A stretch of DNA of 64,000 nt from Gorsachius magnificus (Eukaryota > Chordata > Aves > Pelecaniformes > Ardeidae). The position numbers were made by a program, and so were the translations under genes. The notes under the pieces are model-generated. The model was not told the DNA's origin, ran no database searches, and saw only the letters and a program-made list of their open reading frames with translations. The stretch covers positions 60,402,599-60,466,598 of the forward strand of contig CM067084.1 in the NCBI GenBank assembly GCA_034008185.1, in the 5' to 3' direction. This document shows positions 17,838-33,539 of the stretch, piece after piece (the first letter of the stretch is position 1; every line of letters begins with the position of its first letter).

Positions 17838-20800
17838 ATTAGAGAAAAAAAAAAAAAAAGAACTAAAACCTACAGCTCTACTATTTTTCTGTCTGTTTTA
17901 TAATATTTTAATAAATTAATTGCATAGAAAACAAAGGCTTTCCTCCTATGTGAAGTAGTCACCCTTAGTAGCCTTAGTCAAATATCTGCATTTTGATGTC
18001 TGATGGATTCTTTGTGATCCCCTGTAAAGGAAAGATGTGCAATTCTGCCAATTAATTTCTTTAACATTATGGACTTGATCCTAAATGTAACGAAGCTAAA
18101 ATATTAACTTGATGTCCCAAAGAAAAATATTTTATTACAGCCAATATGTAACATGGCCAAATGTTGCATTAACTGCCATCTGCATCAACATATTGTCAGC
18201 CAGGTGCAAATGCTCAGCTGGCAAATCTGGCAGCCCATCTTCTAGTTTTGTTAAAAAAAATGGTTTTCTGTCACTCTGGGAACCTTCTTATGCTTAATGG
18301 AAACTCTTAGCATTTAATTTCTCCAAAAGTTTTAAAAATGACATTTCTTTCCTTCTACGCTTTCGCACAATTGTCCATTTCCTGAATGTCCATTTTCATG
18401 AGGTGTTCAAATAACATTAAGAGTGCTGTCCAGCTTAAAAACACATCTAGTCAGCGTTAGTAAGTTTTATGGAACAATCTTTACAAATGGCAGGGAGTAG
18501 CTAGAATTCATCACTGACCTTTGAAATGCAACAGTGGAAGAGGTAAATATTTTTATATTTTTCAATTGGACCTGTTTACTGTGTAATCTAAGTACAATAA
18601 TCACAATGTTCTTCTATTTATGTAAAATGTCAAAGTCAAAATCTTGCTACAGACAAACAGCTACACAAATTAATTTTCCTGTACTTTTTTATCGCGGTCT
18701 GCCTATATATTCTTTTCATTGACTCTCAGTTACTTTGTGTTTCTATTCTCTGTCTAATAGCACAAAAACAGTGGAAATAGAGGAAGTTATTTCTAGAGCA
18801 CCAAGGTAGTGTCATGTTGCTTAAAGTAATCTTTGAAATAACTACTAACATAAAAAATTTCCAAATATCTTTTAAGATACAATATTCTATATTGCTTATA
18901 TTAGTAATTTATATTTCTAAGCACATGCTTTATATTCTGCAGTTAAGATAAATAATAGTTTTTAGGATAGTAAGTTAAAATTTTTCTTATATGTAAATAT
19001 TTAGTATAAATAGAAAAACAGAATACCTCAGATAAAGAAAATTCACCTTACTGTAATGTGTATACATATCTGCATTTACTCAGTTTCACACAAAACATAC
19101 CTGCTATATGCTATGCAGAGATTTGTCCAGCTTTTCAACCATTCACAATTCTTCTTGAATTTCTGGAAAAAATTCCTCTTCCTTTCTGGAAAACAGAAAC
19201 TTTTTTTTGAGCACTGTGTCCAAACTCGAAGATTGGTTTGAACTTAACAGTGATGAGAAAAAAGCTAATAAATATATAAACATTCCAGAGGCTCAAACAG
19301 GCTCCTAAGGAATTACCATTCTAGTTCTTTATTGGGTATCTATGGTAAAAAATAAGTGTAAATATGGAATAGAAGAGAATTCATAATAACTTTAATCAAC
19401 CAGTGGTTTTCAGTTGTATGTTTGATAGTGTTAGGTTTCAGTACTATTTGTATCCAGCCAGTTGAAAAAAGGTCATATTTCAGTCATTTTCATTACTACT
19501 CATTAAATTTTCATATTTAGGACCAGTTTATTGCTTAACATGTTCAAAAGCTAACATTTTTTATAAGAGTTCAAATCTCTCTCATGCACACACACAGCAC
19601 TTTCAAAGTTTAAGGTCAGCAGGTTGGCTTAGGTCCAGCTCTGTATTTTCCTCCATTGTGAAGAATTTTCATTGATTTTAAATTTTATTTTACATATTAT
19701 TCAAAAGTATGTATATAATATTCTGTATGATTTAAATACATATCTCTTATGCATCACATACAGTTCTATACTATACTTTCATATATTTATTACATTAACC
19801 AAGGACATTTCTGTAAAGCTGGGGTTTTTTTGAAGGAGAGCAGCATAGTCACACTGATTTGAAAAAAAATAAATCTGTAGAACTGTGTGTATTATTGTGT
19901 GTTCTCTTCATTATTACAGTTACAGAAAAAGATCATAGGTTGGTGTAAGGCTTTTATTACTTTTATTACCAGCTTTTATTTGTTTTGTGGAAGACCCTGC
20001 CATAGAGCAGGTTCTCATTGTGCCAGATTACCTGTTATACTTGTGACGTACAGTGTTGTCGTCTTTCAGAGGGAAACGTAGGCATCTAAGAACAAGGATT
20101 TTGTGTTTATGTAAATGTCACTTTTATTGCAAACTGTAGAAAGAAAAGGAAAAAAAGTTGTCAAATGAACAAGCTCAACTAAAATATGATTTAGTTTTCT
20201 TTTCAAAAGTAATGATGTAACTATATTTCTCTTGTTGACATAATGAAACTTTGAAAAATATAAGAAGAAAAAATGGTGAGAAAAGATAATGCATGGGGAG
20301 GACGAAAAAAATGGTATCTTATACTGACTCCATCATATAAAGAAAGACTTCAGACCCCTCCATCATCATAGAATAGCAACAGCCCAATGCAGAAGGCATA
20401 AACTTATATCAGATGGGCTGTGGCCATGCAAGCAAGAACAGACAAAAGGTTGTTCTAACCACACACAAAATATGATTTCATAGGATAAAGCAAAGACTGT
20501 AAATAAGATTATAAAAAACATACTTCTGTATTATGTTATCCAGACAAAACATTAAACAGTAATTCTGCACTCCAATAACCCTTGACCCCAATTTACATTC
20601 CCCTACAATCTTCATATTGTCTCTATTTGATGACCTGACATTGGAGAAGTGCTGACAGCTGAAGGCAAACAGAGAGTAGTGAAAGTTGTCACTGGAAAAG
20701 GCGTGTAAAATGCTACCACAGAACAAATGCATACGCATATGCACAAAATAAATGAACGAACCTTTTTAATATAAGTTTTGGCAAGAATTACAGCTCAGAA

Positions 20801-23778
20801 CTAAAAATTCCATAAATTTAGATCTCAAACTGAAGTAAACTGAATTATCTGTAAATGGAAACTCAAAGGAATTGTCAGAATTCACTCTGTAATGTTCTAA
20901 TTCAACTTGTGAATGCCAGGTAGGTGCAAGGGCTGTGGACCTCATTTAAGTATCAAGGATCATGTCTTCTCCAAAACAGTTTATCCTCCTGCCACTATTA
21001 GAAACAGGTTGGTGGACCAGTAGAACATCTCTGGTAGATGCAGATCACCTGAAAAAAACAAAAAGCAGCAGCAGCCACAGTGATGGCCGTGAAACTATCT
21101 GAACATTTTTTCCTGAAACGTGTGTTTTTAATGTTCTAAGAACAGTCTCTTCCAGAAGGCTTCTTGTATTTTCTAGCATATGTTTTTTTCAAGCTGCACT
21201 TACACAAGTGGTAGTTGATACTTGCTGTAGTTACACAGCATTAAATTATGTGAGATAGTCAAAACGGTTGTTGCTGTTGTTTTGAAACAGAAAATATGAA
21301 TTAATCTAAACCAAAGTGCTTTAAGCTAACATGACAATTCCCAACAAATCCTAATCAGGAAATAGTGGGTATTATTTTCCTTTCAAAATAAGGAAAATTG
21401 CACTGTGTCATGCTCCAAATGCCCTGATGATGTGATCAGGATGTTCATACTTAGTATGATAGTCCTACGTTCAAGTGTAAGTTGAAAAAAGTAAGCTGCT
21501 TCATTTGAGGCTGTGAAAGTTCAGGCTGTTTCTGGTAACGCTTATAGTAAAATTTCATCTGACTTCACTGATACAAGGTAAAGTCTTCTAAAACACTCAA
21601 GATTTTCACTCTTTTGAACAATAATTATTTGAGAACTGCTGAATATTTTTAATCTGGAAGTAATATTCTGATTGTGGTTTTTGTGTCAGCATCATGAAAA
21701 TACCACACGCCAAAGAATTTCATCATTTCTGTTTCTCATCTCACAGGAATCCAAAACCCACAAAGATTGGAAAAAATTAGCTAGATTATTTTAAACCACT
21801 TAGAAGGATTAGAATGAATTTGGTGTGAGCTAGAGCTGAAGATTTGGGTGAGGTTTTTTCACAGGGAGTACTAGAGGGTACAAGGTGACTCAACACACTG
21901 AAAAGGAATGTTTTAGTGCTTTTCCAGTTTATTGCAATTACTTGTTATAAAACAGGCAAGAATGCAATTTGGAAATTGGTATTATCCAGTAGTATATTGG
22001 ATAGATACTCTTTAACTCCATGAGGCTGAAATGTGTGTTTTTACTAGGAGTATCCTTTCACAGAAATGTCCTCTGAAAGAAATTACCGTAAAGGATAGAT
22101 CTCAAAATGACACTACCAGGGGTGTCCATAGACCCTTCTGCCTTGGAACTGTTTTCTGGCCACACTCCAAACATGATCCATTGAAGGGCAGAATTGAAGA
22201 AGGAGAAAAAACTATTTTGCATATGTTTGTTTTCCAGAGGAGGATGTACAAGACTACAATACGTAGACATAGAAAAAAAAAAAAGTACCTTAAAGCTATA
22301 TTCTGCACTACACCCCCTGTATTATGGCCTAAAGAATTGCAGCATTTAATGATTATATACTAAAAGCTTTTGTGCGTACACAGTGCCTGATACCAGAGCG
22401 TAATGCCAAATTATTATGCACTATATCAAGGAGAGAATAATTCCCTTTTCTTTACAGATACAAGCATTCTATGTTGTAAAAGAAGAATATATTTTCAGTA
22501 GTTTCTCTCTTTGAAAGCAGAGTGGCTTCCTTCATATGCAGTCCAGAATCTTTACAATTTCTTGTCTTCTGAAAAACATTTTACACTCAGTATGTTTTAT
22601 TCAGTAGAACTCACTTTACAGAATGAGAAATAGCATGAAAATAATTATGTATCTAAGACTGTATCATGTTTTTTTCATTGTGAAGCATGGTATATTCCCA
22701 CTGACTTTTCAGTTTGATTCATAGCATAACTGAGATGACTGCATTTCTGCATTTACTGCATATCATTGTGTAGTGCTTTGAGATCTTTTTTTGAAATGAA
22801 AAATATAACATGTAATAAATATGGATTATAACTTATTCAACATCGTATGTTATTTATCTTAAACATACTCAGCTTTCTTAGCAGCAGAAACAAATATTTA
22901 TGTTGGGTTAAATCTGGGAGGTTTTGTATGTAGCAAATCCAATACCAATCCATACCTTTTCATGCCACAATGCTTTGTAATGATAGAGCTCATAATATAT
23001 TGTTGATAGGATTTTGTCACCCTTTTAGTGTTTTCAAGATACAATAGAAATGAATGAAACAATGAGCCTATCATGCACCAATAAAAATTAAAAGCAAGCA
23101 AAATCTTCCCCAAATTACTGTGCATGCAGGTGTAAATGCATTGTGTTTATTACCTTTATTCTCTAATGACTGTACGTAGTATCTGTAGACTGAACAGTGA
23201 TAGAATGAAGACACTAAACCAGTCTAAAAGCTTAGACAGAAAGCTGAGCTACAGCAGTTTAGCAGTTCACCAAGCAGCACCTAATCTGCTTTTATTGCTA
23301 TTCATTGAACCAGTTTGAGGCAAAATGCAGACAGATTCATATTCATATATTGAAATTGTAGTGCAGTTTTTTTGTAGGTAGCGTAGGAGTTTTTACAAGT
23401 CACAGTATGCAGGTGTTAAGATATCTCAAAATTATCTTGTTTTTTGAATGTATGGCACCTTGAGCTCACATGTTGTCAAGGGTACATGTAACAAAATGTA
23501 GGAATTCCTGATGTAAGATGCATGTAGGTAAAGACAGGTGATGATAGTTTGTTATTAAGTCTAAGAACATATCCTTAAAATACATAGCTACATTTTCAAA
23601 CTCAGAGTTCTACCAAAAAATATGAAGATGCCTTTGCCGACCATTTCTTCTGTTTATACAGAAAACCATATCTGCTAGGTTTCCTAGGTGTGAATTTCCT
23701 CAACTTCTATGCCTAAACCAAAATGTTTTCATTAATTAGTTTCTAAGTTGTAAAGAAATTTGATTTGAAATTTAATTC
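17838..23778. other. Unique AT-rich DNA, no gene recognised
   Basis: About 5.9 kb with only short frames. A duplicate of the future target AATTC ends it at 23774-23778. No repeats or RNA genes recognised. Confidence 0.6.
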
Positions 23779-23936
23779 TGTCGTGGTTTAACCCAGCTGG
23801 CAACTAAGCACCACGCAGCCGCTCGCTCACTCCCCCCCCTCCCTCAGTGGGATGGGGGAGAGAATCAGAGAAAAGAAAAAAAAAAGTAAGACCCGTGGGT
23901 TGAGATAGAGACAGTTTAATAAGAGAGAAGAATAAC

Positions 23937-23976
<40 letters not shown>

Positions 23977-24414
23977 GTAAGAAAATATACAGAATATATA
24001 AAACAAGTGATGCACAATGCAATTGCTCATCACCTGCTGACCGATGCCCAGCCCGTCCCGAGCAGTGATCACTCCCCCCGAGCTGTGATCACACAGCCCG
24101 AGCTGCGACCACTCTGCCCGCGAACGACCGATCGACCCGACCGACCCGACCGACTAACCCCCCCGAGCATGACGTTATATGGTATGGAATAGCTCTTTGG
24201 ACAGTTTGGGTCCTAGCTGTGCTGTACTCCCAGCTTGTTATGCACCTGGCCGAGCAGGAGAAGCTCAAAAAGTCCTTGAGCAGTCTGAGCACTACTTGGC
24301 AACAACTAAAACCATCAGCGTGTTATCAACGTTCTTCTAGCACTGAATCCAAAGCACAGCACTATGCTAGCTTCTGTGAAGAAAATTAACTCTATCCCAG
24401 CCAAAACCAGGACA
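23779..24414 (-). repeat. Solo LTR of the element 1 family
   Basis: 636 bp, TG...CA on the minus strand (24414 to 23779), with a long (TAA)n run around 23936-23983. It is flanked by the duplication AATTC (23774-23778 and 24415-24419). No internal sequence remains, the usual result of LTR-LTR recombination. Confidence 0.95.
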
Positions 24415-24419
24415 AATTC

Positions 24420-27400
24420 ACAAAGTAATTGAACAATATCTGCCTCCATTTGAGTTTTAACACTGCAAAATTACTTTTACAAGGCCAGCTGTACTGTATT
24501 TTACAATGAGGACTGCTAGCATGGTAAATACATGTAAACGGAATCACACCTGGTGTGGAAAAAAAAAGTTCTTTCACTTTAAAAGGGAGCATTAATGTTT
24601 AATCAATTCCTGCTGTTTTAACAGAAGGACTGTTAAAATAAGGAAGCATGAATTACATGGCTTTAAAGAAATCATGTTTCAAACATGCTTGTTTAGCTTT
24701 AGGGGCCCGGAAATTTTTTTCTGGAATGTTGGCTTCCAAAGTGAAAGAGGGTTCACTGAGCATGTCTTCCTTCACAACCTAATGCAGCTCTTACTGTGAT
24801 AATGCTGCCAATATGTTTAATGATTTCCTCCAGCCAACACAATTTTAGTATAAACGAGCAGAATGTATTTCACCCATTTGAACGACTAGAATGAATATAT
24901 TGCGCTTTGGTAATTATCTCACAGTTGACTTTAAGTCCTATTCAACAACATTGTCATATTATCAAATGCAATTTATAAAGCTTTTAAGCTTGTTGCCAGA
25001 AGGAATTCAGCATAATCTAAAATTGCCTTTTCTAAATGAAAAATCTTTAATCCAGTTCTCTTATCTGAGCTGAAGGATAGATGAGGTAGGACTAGGGAAA
25101 ACATACAGAAGAGACAGACAAGACTATGTAAGCAAAAGTTAGGAGTCCATTTATTTTTTTTCTTTTAAAGTGATATTCTCAGTATATCTGAATGAATTTT
25201 GTTCTCTGCAGTCTCTGGTCCCCAACAGTGAAAATAACACCTTAGTAGATAACATTTTATACCCACACAGTTGGAATGGCTTGACACATTTAAAAAGAAT
25301 GTCTGCCTGTCTAAGGTCAGCAGTCAGGATTCTGTTCATTTTTTTAAAAATGCTTTTTTTTCTGTTAATAAGACATGACTCTAATCTGCTGTGTATATGG
25401 ACTTGATTTTTTTTAAATCTTCAAGTGAAAGTTAAGCTTTTAGAGTAGCATTCAGCTTCAAGAAATTTAGATGTCTAAAGACACCATGTCTAGATCTATG
25501 CCAGGAAAAACAAATAACTTACACATTCTTTCTCCTTTGACAGATCTCTGAAATATGCAAGGAGCACTGGCATATCATTTTTCCTTGGATCTTACACATG
25601 CATAATCCTGAAACACTGATTTTTCAACACTCAGCAAATACATAGAGGCTTACAGAGAGCTCCCGAGCTTCCAAATATTCTGGTTTGCACTTAACCCAGC
25701 TGAAAAGGAAAAAAACAGAGGGCACTAGCAGGAATGTTTACTCCTCTTCCTATCAGAGGCACCATTGTCATCATCATTGCCAAGGTAGTATAGAGTTTGC
25801 TTCTACTTCTGCTTCCTTCCAAAATCCCATAATTCCCGTAAAAGAAGCACTGGTTTACACTATGCTTATATTTACATCTCTGTTAAACTACTATAGCTTA
25901 CTTGTCCCAATGTTGAGTAAGAAAACTCCATGAAAATCCCAGTTTATATAAAACATTACCTTGAGCAAGCATGAACAGTCATGGCACACGCTTAGTCTCT
26001 TAGTTATTACTGTCACAATTCGATATTTTTTATCCAACAAAATGTCTCTAAGAAGATCTTGGAGATCATTTCCTTCACAGTTATTCAACAAGTGACTGCA
26101 CTCTATGGGAAAGTTGGCAGAAACCCACTCTGAAACAGGCTAAATTGTCAATATATTCTGCATGACCAATATTTGACTACAAAACTCAGTATCACTGAAG
26201 ATGAAATGGAATCCAAATCGCACCAGCTTAAGAACTGAGGTAAAATGTAATTCCGCTTCACTGCCTTATTTAGATTATGAAGGTAGTAACATAGGTTTCC
26301 ATGCAAATCAGATTTTAACTTAGAAATAGGCTATATACTGTAATGTATGTATTTTTTCAATTATCCTTTTCAGTCACTTTGTAGAAGTGTAATAAACTTT
26401 TGAAAGAGACAGTTGGTGACAGACAGATAATCAAGAGAAGATGAGTGATGGAGAAAGAGGGAGCAAGGCAGTGAGAGAGTAGTTTGAAAAATGGGTGACA
26501 TGTCGATGTCTGGCCACTGACAGTGCTGTCAGCTGTAGTGGTGACTGGGGGCAATGCCTTGTCTCACAAAAAAAACCACAAAAATTACACAAATTACACA
26601 CAGACACACAAAGCCACAGCATATCACAGGGAAGGGAGGGATATTATCTCACTGTGACTCCTCCTTGGTACATCCAGCCCATGTGGCATTCTTGACAGCA
26701 TAGCTCAGAGGCTGAATTCTCTAATGTTTCAACAAATACTTTGAAGCTCCTCAGTCTTGTATAGGTAAAATATTTGTTGGCACAAAGATATGGATCTGTC
26801 TTCCATATCTGCACTGAACACACAAACCACTGGACTCTACATTCAGGCTCTTTCTGTAACTGGCCTCAAATAATTTTTATAGACAATGTGAGCTCTCCAC
26901 CATATGAGATAAAGAGAAACACTTGCATCAGTGTGTGGTTCATTTAGGAGAGTAGAGAAGCACATTAAGTTCTGAGAGGTGTTTACTGGCAAAATATTCC
27001 TTCCCAGCTGCCAGCCTGACATAGAACTCTGATAAATATGATAAATAAATTTCTGACCTGATCCCCTAGAGATGTTTATATCCTGCTATTTTCCAATACA
27101 TTACTGTATTTAGTTTAAATTAAGTGCTTTTTTAAATAATAATTTCTTAGTCAACAGACTTGCAGCTATGTTATTTAATGAGCATGAATACTTTGAAGGT
27201 ATGAGTCTGGACACAGCAAAGTGTCTATTTTGAATCTTAAGCCTTCTATTCTTAATTATCTGCCACCTGAAATTTACTTAGATGTCAAAAGTACTTCCTA
27301 GTCAATCATATGAAGGCCTCAGATGCTCCTAAGTAACTTTCTGACAGGAAGTAAAATTACCTGACACAAAGGTAATTTAGACTCCAGGCAACACTACACT

Positions 27401-30400
27401 TACTGTTAGTGGTAACAGGTCTTAACACTTTAACCAAAGAATTACAGAAAATATACACACTGATTTAGTTCAAAAGTATCTCTATGCACTTAGCAGTCTT
27501 TGAAAAACCTCACTCCCATGATGGATTACCAGTAGCTTCACACCATCAAAAACAAATTTTGCTGAATTATTACATCATTCTTTTTCTTCATAAAGGAATA
27601 TATGGGAATCTTTTCTGTCTCGCCTTTTTCTGGGGCCTCATAGTTTCATTATAAGCGTGTCCTAACTCATCATTCATTGTAAGGGAAAAAACCCCTTTGA
27701 CTTCAGTGGCAGTGGGATTGGCCCTAATGATGATAAAATAGACTCCTGGAGCTACTTCGTTGTTGTGTGACTACTACTTGTCCTCCAAAGCTTACGCTAT
27801 TCTGCCTTAGGAGTCAGATAAAGTAGGATACTGTTGATATCTACAGGATAAATTTTATTCCTATTGAGTACCTCAAATAAGATAAAATTTCCTACTTAAA
27901 AAAAAAAAACAACAGACCCCGAGATAACCAGTTCCACAAAAAATATACTTTTCACTGTTTAATTACTTGTTGATTTATTAGATCTCTTGACAGAACAGTT
28001 TCACATCAAAATTAAAACATCAAGATGTGAGTTCTTAAGAGGGAAATATAAAGGAAAATCATGAGAGTGATAATCACATCTACTAAACAGCAAATTATGT
28101 AAAGAAAAAAGTAGAAAAAAAATAAGACTGGGCATTCTTAACAGCACGTTTCTTCCCTGAAAAACATAGAATGTATTATACTTTCCATATTACATACATG
28201 AAAAAGCATGGGCAGTCACAGATACCAGAAAAATACACGGTAATAAACAAAACACAGTATTCAATATATTCAGTACTGAACCTGTTGTACTGAGGTTACA
28301 GTGGTTTCTAAGCTTGTAGTCATCTAACTAGCAAAGCTTACCACCACTCAAATTTAATGTGAATTGTTATCTGCAGACCTAATTGCCAAACTCCCTGTGC
28401 AAACTAGTGATGGAATTCTACTTCCATTATCCCTATGTTACTGCTGATAGTAAATTAAACACTCAACATAGAATGATTTTCCTCTATTAAGACAAAACTG
28501 TGACATACTGATTAAATTTAAACAGTCAGATCTTATTTCATTTATCACTATTACTCTCACAGCGGAGTATAACCAGTCATTTGCTTTTCGGTTACTTTCA
28601 TCTAAACTTTTGTCATAATTGAAAGATGGCAATAGTTGAACTGATATTTTTAAAATATTATACTTATTTTGCAACAGCTTAGAGAGTGTCATGACAGGCT
28701 TTGGATCACTAAATGTGCTGTGAATAACTTCAAAGATGACAGCAGGATTAATGAATTGCCCAATCAATTCAGAGAAAAGTCTCATCTCCTGTGGGCTTTG
28801 GACAAACATTATATATGCTTAATCATCTGAACAAACATTACAGTGAAGTTCAAAGGAACAATAAAGCACATGGAAAATAACAGGAGATCTGTGCTAGTTG
28901 ATTAATTTGTGTTTATTTCTTTTTTTCCTGCAATCTACTTTCAATTATTTGCGTTCAATGGAGAAGCTTGATTGACTGATTAAAATTTACACAATTTAGC
29001 TATAAATAATTAATGAAAGAAGTTGTAAATGTGCAGAAAAAATAGATTTCCAGTGCAGCAGGGTTTCATAGATTTTTAAGACATCAGATAACTTTAGCAT
29101 ATGAAGCTTAGATACTTAAAAATAGATTTTTAAAGGCAGTAACACTGCCTATTTTTGTTAATGCTTTTTAAAGTTAATTTGATTATATGTTAGCTGTTTG
29201 CTAACCCCAAAGAGAAAATCATACCAAAAATAGAGCTTGCACAACATAGCATATTTTTAGCTTATATCAACAGGTTCTGAATAAGCACATTCTATCTCAT
29301 AACATCCTTTTAAGAATGTATATAATAATTTATCCATCTTATAGAATGTAGATTGCAGAAACTCGTATTTAACTACCAAGAACAGGACATTATTTATTTT
29401 CATTTTTCCTCTGTTCACAAAGCTCTCTTTTCTTGGGCAAATAGTTGGAGATATTGACAATGCTTTGCAAGGCATAAGCAGAAAGCATTAGCCTTAGTCT
29501 ATAAGTGTAAATATGATTACAGAGTTACAGCAGAAATGGTGTAAACTGATTCATTTCCTATTGTGTATACCAATACCCATGTGAACTCCCATACATTTTC
29601 AGGCTATTTTGGGGCCCTATTCAATTATTCATGATGAATTTGCTATTATTGATGTTATTTTTATTATATGTTATTTCTGTTGCTCAAGGAGCTAGTGATC
29701 TCAGGCTGATACCAGAATATGATTAGGGCAGGCATTCTAAAGAATAATCCTATGTTATATAACTATTGCTTTTACTAGCTAAAAGATGCTCAAGACACTC
29801 AGAGTATTGAATACATTAGTCCTACTCCACTTGTGCTGCATAAGGAAAATGTCCTTCTTATAAAAAGTCAATAGAACCTACCCTCAAAGGTAGCCCCAAA
29901 AGGACAAATTCCCCCCACGCTTTGTCCCTTGAACTCTGAAGAAATAGGAGCAGAAACTGGATGACACAAGGTGTGGGCAATCATTCCAATTCATGAGCAA
30001 AGAATTTAGTCTCTCACCCCTCAGGATATAAAGCTTCCCTGTGGTTGCTAAATGTGTGACACTTACCAGCCTCAGATAAAACACACAGATGTATTTTTTA
30101 ATTTATGACTTTTAACTTTTGCTAATTGACTATGTGAGTCATTATGTAATTTTCTGTCAGAGGTACAGACAGTACATCCTGTGCCTATACTGTTAAGGTA
30201 ACTCATATGGAAAATATAATTATATTTGAAGTACCATATATATGGAAATGATTGTTCTTACCAGTCAGATTTTGACACATCACAGCTGTTCTGGGTCTGT
30301 TTGACCTGTTTTTTGTGATACTGAGTAATGTCAAATGATATTAACAACACTAAAGAAAATGAAACATAAAGTGAAAGTAAAGCATGCCACTGCTTTCTCG

Positions 30401-33081
30401 AGTGCCAGCACCTGGTGCTACAGGAGTTAAGAATTGGACTTGTGGAAAAAAGAATAAGGGGGTTAAATTTGTTCTTTGAACCCAGTCACATACATACACA
30501 AGGAAAAAAAATCATAAAATATCTATGTGTTTATACCACAGTTTAGTGTGCATTGTTATTTGCAAGCGGAGAAACATTTGTACCTGCAGATGGGATTTGT
30601 ACATGCCTGTTGGGGTGCCAGATGTCTTGGATTACCAAATCACTCCCACACACAGTATCTACAGAAATAGCAAGGGTTAGAGAAGGTCTTCATGCCTTCT
30701 TCTAAGGGATGTTTGAATTCACAGTTTGGAAATCCTTTAAAATTATCGGCTCTTGTAGATCACTGGAAAACAGTGATGACTTTTTCTACGTATTTTTATC
30801 TTCTATGTAACTACCAAAAATGTAATTTCTCTGTCCCATCAGAATGAATCACATTATTCACCTTCTAACTGCTTCACAACAAAATGAATGGGGCTACACT
30901 GATGACTCATGATATTAAACTATTGTAAAACACATTTACAGAAGACACCTACCTATAGATAGAATATAATGTTTTATTACTTCTTAAGAATTTTTTATAT
31001 TTTTAATTTTGTTTTCAGATAGGACAGGTAGTTTTTAATTAAATCGTACACTTTGTATCCTCCATACTTAAGTCTCAGTTCCAAATCTAATTCTATGCAA
31101 GTTAATATTTTGTTCACTAGTTTTAACAAGAACAAACTAAAAAGTATTGTTTAGTGCCAAATGTTAAGTTCAGTGGACTACTTTCATTTTTCTCATGTAT
31201 TATTAGAGGGTGTCCTAACACTAAAGGAATCAATGGGAATTTAGTAACTTATTTCATTGGGACTAGATATCATTTGGAACTGGTGATCAACCAACTGATG
31301 TTTTTTCAATTTATTTCACCATTTTGAGAAGAAAATGTAAAGGTATGCTTCACTCACTGATTTAACAAAGTTCAGGAGACTATGCTGTGTCACTTTAAAT
31401 AATGTTTGTTAAGAGACAAGGCTAAGCCTGTTTGTCATTTCAATAGAAAGACTCTGTTGAGGAATGGGTTCAGTAATAAGTGAAATGAAACCAAAAAAGA
31501 AGAGAAATGGGAACCTTTAAGCAGGCATAAAAACTTCATCTGATGGAGATAATGTCCTGGACATAATCTAGGTAATACAGATGTACCGAGGGACGTTGCA
31601 AATTATTAGGTAGTGACAGTGTTGTTGAATGAACACAAAAGGTCCCTATGAATTTCTTTAATTTATACACCAAAAAAAAGTTTCATTTTATATGTTTACT
31701 TAAGCCTAGTGAACCAAATGAAACAACTGTCAGTCTCCAAAGCCCTTGGCAATTGAGCATCAAGATGGTTTTTGAAGTTGTATGTCCATGTCCTATGGAA
31801 ATGAAGTAGAGCAAAGTGGCTAACATTGTTCAAAAATATTTTCATTTGGTATTCTTCAGGAAATGGCAACATTCTACCCATATTATTAGTTGTGACCTGA
31901 CAGTGGCTGCAGACACAGTAAACAATGGGTATTTATTGCATCTAATGTCTACTGAATCAGTTGAAGAGGCTGCTATGACTATCATAGGGCATTTGGAATT
32001 CAGAATAATTTATACATGATTTCTGGTTTTAATCTCTAATTACAGTTTGGTTATCTGAGATTTGGAAAAAAAAGTGTCATATAAGAAAAAAAAAGACATA
32101 CTGCTCAAACAGATCCATTAAAAAAATGGAAATGTTTTGAAAAGCCCTCATAATGGTAAATATATAAGCTGTCTGTTGAATTTCCATACTTTACTCAGTA
32201 TATTATTTTAACATTTGTTTCCTTCCTATCTCTGTAATACAATTGTAGAATAAAATCCTGGCCAACAGGTATCTAGTGCCATTGACTTAAGTGGAGCAAG
32301 ATCCCGACCTATTCTTGTAAATATCCACCGACTTGGAAATCTTACCCCTCCCTAAATGAGTTTGTGTTCAATACCTTCTTCATATTTAATAAAATGAAAG
32401 GGGTGGGGGTAAGTAACTCATTGTATACAAACTAGCAAAATAATGTGAGATCAAAACTTTGTCAGATTTTTGTTAACATTAAATTTTGTCCAATTAAAGG
32501 GGAAGAATCATAATTTTTCATTTGAGTCACATTGATTATCATGAAAAATTAATGTAATTTCTAGACATACCAAGGGAAGATAATAATAATGTCAGTTATA
32601 TACATGCTATAACAGTATCTGAATTCCTCGGTTTACAGCACTTAGGCTCTTATCACAAATGACACAAGTAGCTATATACAATCATATTACTCTGATACAT
32701 TACAATTCTTTGAAATTATTGATCAAGCAGAAGATAAATGGAAAGAAGATAATACTATTTTTTTTGTTTTCTGTGACAGCATTGTCATACAAGTCAATTT
32801 GTGATCTTATAAAACCAGACAAAAATACCATTTGTAAGTGAAATATTCTGGAGAATAAGATAAACAACTTATAATAAGATAGAAAATTTAATTCAATAGC
32901 CATGCAATAGCCCCTTTTAAGGACATAATGGAATTTTCATATCCAAGTATCTGTCTAACAGCACTCTATCTATATGACACCACTATCTAGTTTGTGGACT
33001 TCTACATAGAACTCATGGGACATATAAGTTCTGTTGCTCAATTTCTTCCATATCAAGTATTTCTGCTGACAATGCTGAAGA
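24420..33081. other. Unique AT-rich DNA, no gene recognised
   Basis: About 8.7 kb. The block at roughly 24600-25060 has the moderate-GC, non-repetitive look of conserved non-coding DNA, but that needs alignment. One 123-codon frame at 28438-28809 is listed separately. No repeat was recognised. Confidence 0.55.
28438..28809 (-). other. Unassigned 123-codon open frame
   Basis: Composition is not low complexity and the translation reads like ordinary protein (segments such as EMRLFSELIGQF), but I recognise no family. There is no obvious promoter, splice context or neighbouring exon. In AT-rich DNA of this length a frame this long can occur by chance. Confidence 0.2.
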
Positions 33082-33539
33082 ATCATAGAATCTTAGAATA
33101 GTTTGGGTTGGAAGGGACCTCTAAAGGTCATCTAGTCCAACACCCCTGCAATGAGCAGGGACATCTTCAACTAGATCAGGTTGCTCAGTGCCCTGTCCAA
33201 CCTGGCCTTGAATGTTTCCAGGGATGGGGCCTCTACTACCTCTCTGGGCAACCCGTTCCAGTGTTTCACTACCGTCATTGTAAAGAATTTCTTCCTTATA
33301 TCCAGTCTAAACCTACCCTGATCATTTTTGTGGCCCTCTGGACCCACTGCAATAGGTCCATGTCTTTCCCGTGCTGAGGACCACAGAGCTGGACTCAGTA
33401 CTCCAGGTGGGGTCTCATCAGAGTAGAGTAGAGTAGAGGGGCAGAATCCCCTCCCTCGACCTGCTGGCCATGTTTCTTTTGATGCAGCTCAGGAGACAGT
33501 TGGCTTTCTGTGCTGTGAGGGTATATTGCTGGGTCACGT

